A stretch of DNA of 64,000 nucleotides, taken from contig OZ038456.1 of the NCBI GenBank assembly GCA_964036195.1, forward strand, positions 13,702,001 to 13,766,000, given 5' to 3'. Of this stretch, positions 63,360 through 64,000 are shown piece by piece. The first letter of the stretch is position 1; the number at the start of each line of letters is the position of its first letter. The position numbers and the translations under genes were made by a program. A model generated the notes under the pieces. It saw only the letters and a program-made list of their open reading frames with translations. It made no database searches and had not been told where the DNA came from. The stretch is from Sphaerolaimus hirsutus (lineage: Eukaryota; Nematoda; Chromadorea; Monhysterida; Sphaerolaimidae).

Positions 63360-63521
63360 TCAAGCCCCCATAGTCTTCTTAATCCATGGCACGTAATCAG
63401 GCACATGGACATACACACCAGGCAGGGTGGTGGACCTGGCACAGCCGATTCCCCAGGATACAACCCCTGCTAGGGTGAAACGGGAGTCCTTTAGGGCTAT
63501 CAGTGGCCCTCCGCTGTCGCC
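63360..63521 (-). CDS. Trypsin-like (S1) serine protease, last exon
   Basis: Minus-strand exon beginning right after CAACAG and reading [20 protein letters not shown], then VSWGIGCA ... [18 protein letters not shown] and a stop. GDSGGP contains the catalytic serine. VSWGIGCA and PGVYVxVxxYxxWI are the classic C-terminal S1 blocks. The Gly of WGxGC fits an open S1 pocket. The specificity residue six positions before the serine is in the preceding exon, which lies to the right and is not in the window or not recognised. The exon is intact, but the enzyme is only partly visible. Confidence 0.85.
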   Translation of the reverse strand, partial: GDSGGPLIALKDSRFTLAGVVSWGIGCARSTTLPGVYVHVPDYVPWIKKTMGA

Positions 63522-63690
63522 CTGTTGGGGGGGGGGGTTGAGTAGGGAGAGATTCAATGGCGCTAAGTGGTCAGTTGCGGGATAATGGAAGCGTCAATCA
63601 GCATTTGCATCGCTATTCAGTTTTTGAATGAGTTTTCAAATTGGAGCCATGAAAATGTGGCAACAATGTGGTAGTTCATCGTACATACCT

Positions 63691-64000
63691 ACCGTATTAC
63701 CTCCAATTACCCCCCCCCCTTGAATAAACCCACCTCGAAATACCCCCCCCCCCTAAAATTGAGTGTAACGAGGACGTATTTACATGACAAATACCGCAGT
63801 TTGTGATCTGTATGATGCAGAACACACGTTAAAACCGATGATTGAGTGACGTTACGGAAGGGTTTATGTGTATATACAGTTATATATGCATATAAACACA
63901 TACATCTATGTAATTGTTTGATTTTTCTACGTCTCAGTATGGGGAATTTCCCAAAATTTCTGGCGAAATAATAGAACCCCCTCCAATAAACCCCTTCCCC
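63691..64000. mobile_element. TACCGTATTACC element, cut by the window end
   Basis: Left tip TACCGTATTACCTCCAATTA followed by C-rich tracts and AATTGAGTGTAACG ... GCAGAACACACGTTAAAAC, matching 58457-58894. The second C-rich end starts at about 63960 and leaves the window. Confidence 0.75.

Overview
This is nuclear DNA of an invertebrate animal. Genes are split into many small exons with GT/AG junctions and AT-rich introns, and there are no bacterial-style gene clusters. A calexcitin/sarcoplasmic Ca-binding-type gene, a divergent ionotropic glutamate-type receptor, a BEL/Pao-type retroelement with an env-like region and very many small transposons all point to an invertebrate, probably a protostome. 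I cannot name the species. All exon joins below were worked out by hand from splice consensus, reading phase and family alignment from memory.

Layout, left to right. 1-950: 3' end of a LINE. 3553-4061 (-): first three exons of a calexcitin/SCP-like EF-hand gene. 7822-22857 (-): an essentially complete ASPSCR1/TUG (UBX-family) gene in about 14 exons, its introns packed with transposons. 23507-34707 (+): a complete six-exon Cys-loop ligand-gated channel of 375 residues. 34.7-39.5 kb: transposons plus several candidate exons. 43353-46952 (+): a long intact integrase + env-like reading frame of a BEL/Pao-type element, followed by an LTR. 50984-51599 (-): two exons resembling a WDFY3-type BEACH protein. 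52165-62403 (+): the C-terminal part of an ionotropic receptor gene (end of S1, TM1, pore, TM3, S2, TM4). 63360-63521 (-): last exon of a trypsin-like serine protease.

Much of the remaining sequence is mobile DNA. One large group consists of elements with TAGGG- or CAGGG-type inverted tips and exact or near-exact 8-bp target duplications, as in the hAT superfamily. Their interiors are almost wholly built from a short word repeated in both orientations: CCCGAT, ATCGAT, AACCCGAT, AACCGAG, GGAAAACGG, AAGTGTA, ACGTAAACG or GGCGCC, depending on the family. One of them still carries a hAT C-terminal dimerisation domain. A second group has TACCGTA tips and TA target duplications. A paralogous empty site within this window shows where one of these inserted. 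The elements are nested up to three or four deep.

The two receptor genes are neighbours on the same strand and both encode ligand-gated ion channels, but I see no evidence that they are co-regulated. The other genes have unrelated roles. The window is best read as ordinary host genes whose introns are colonised by an unusually diverse set of non-autonomous DNA transposons.
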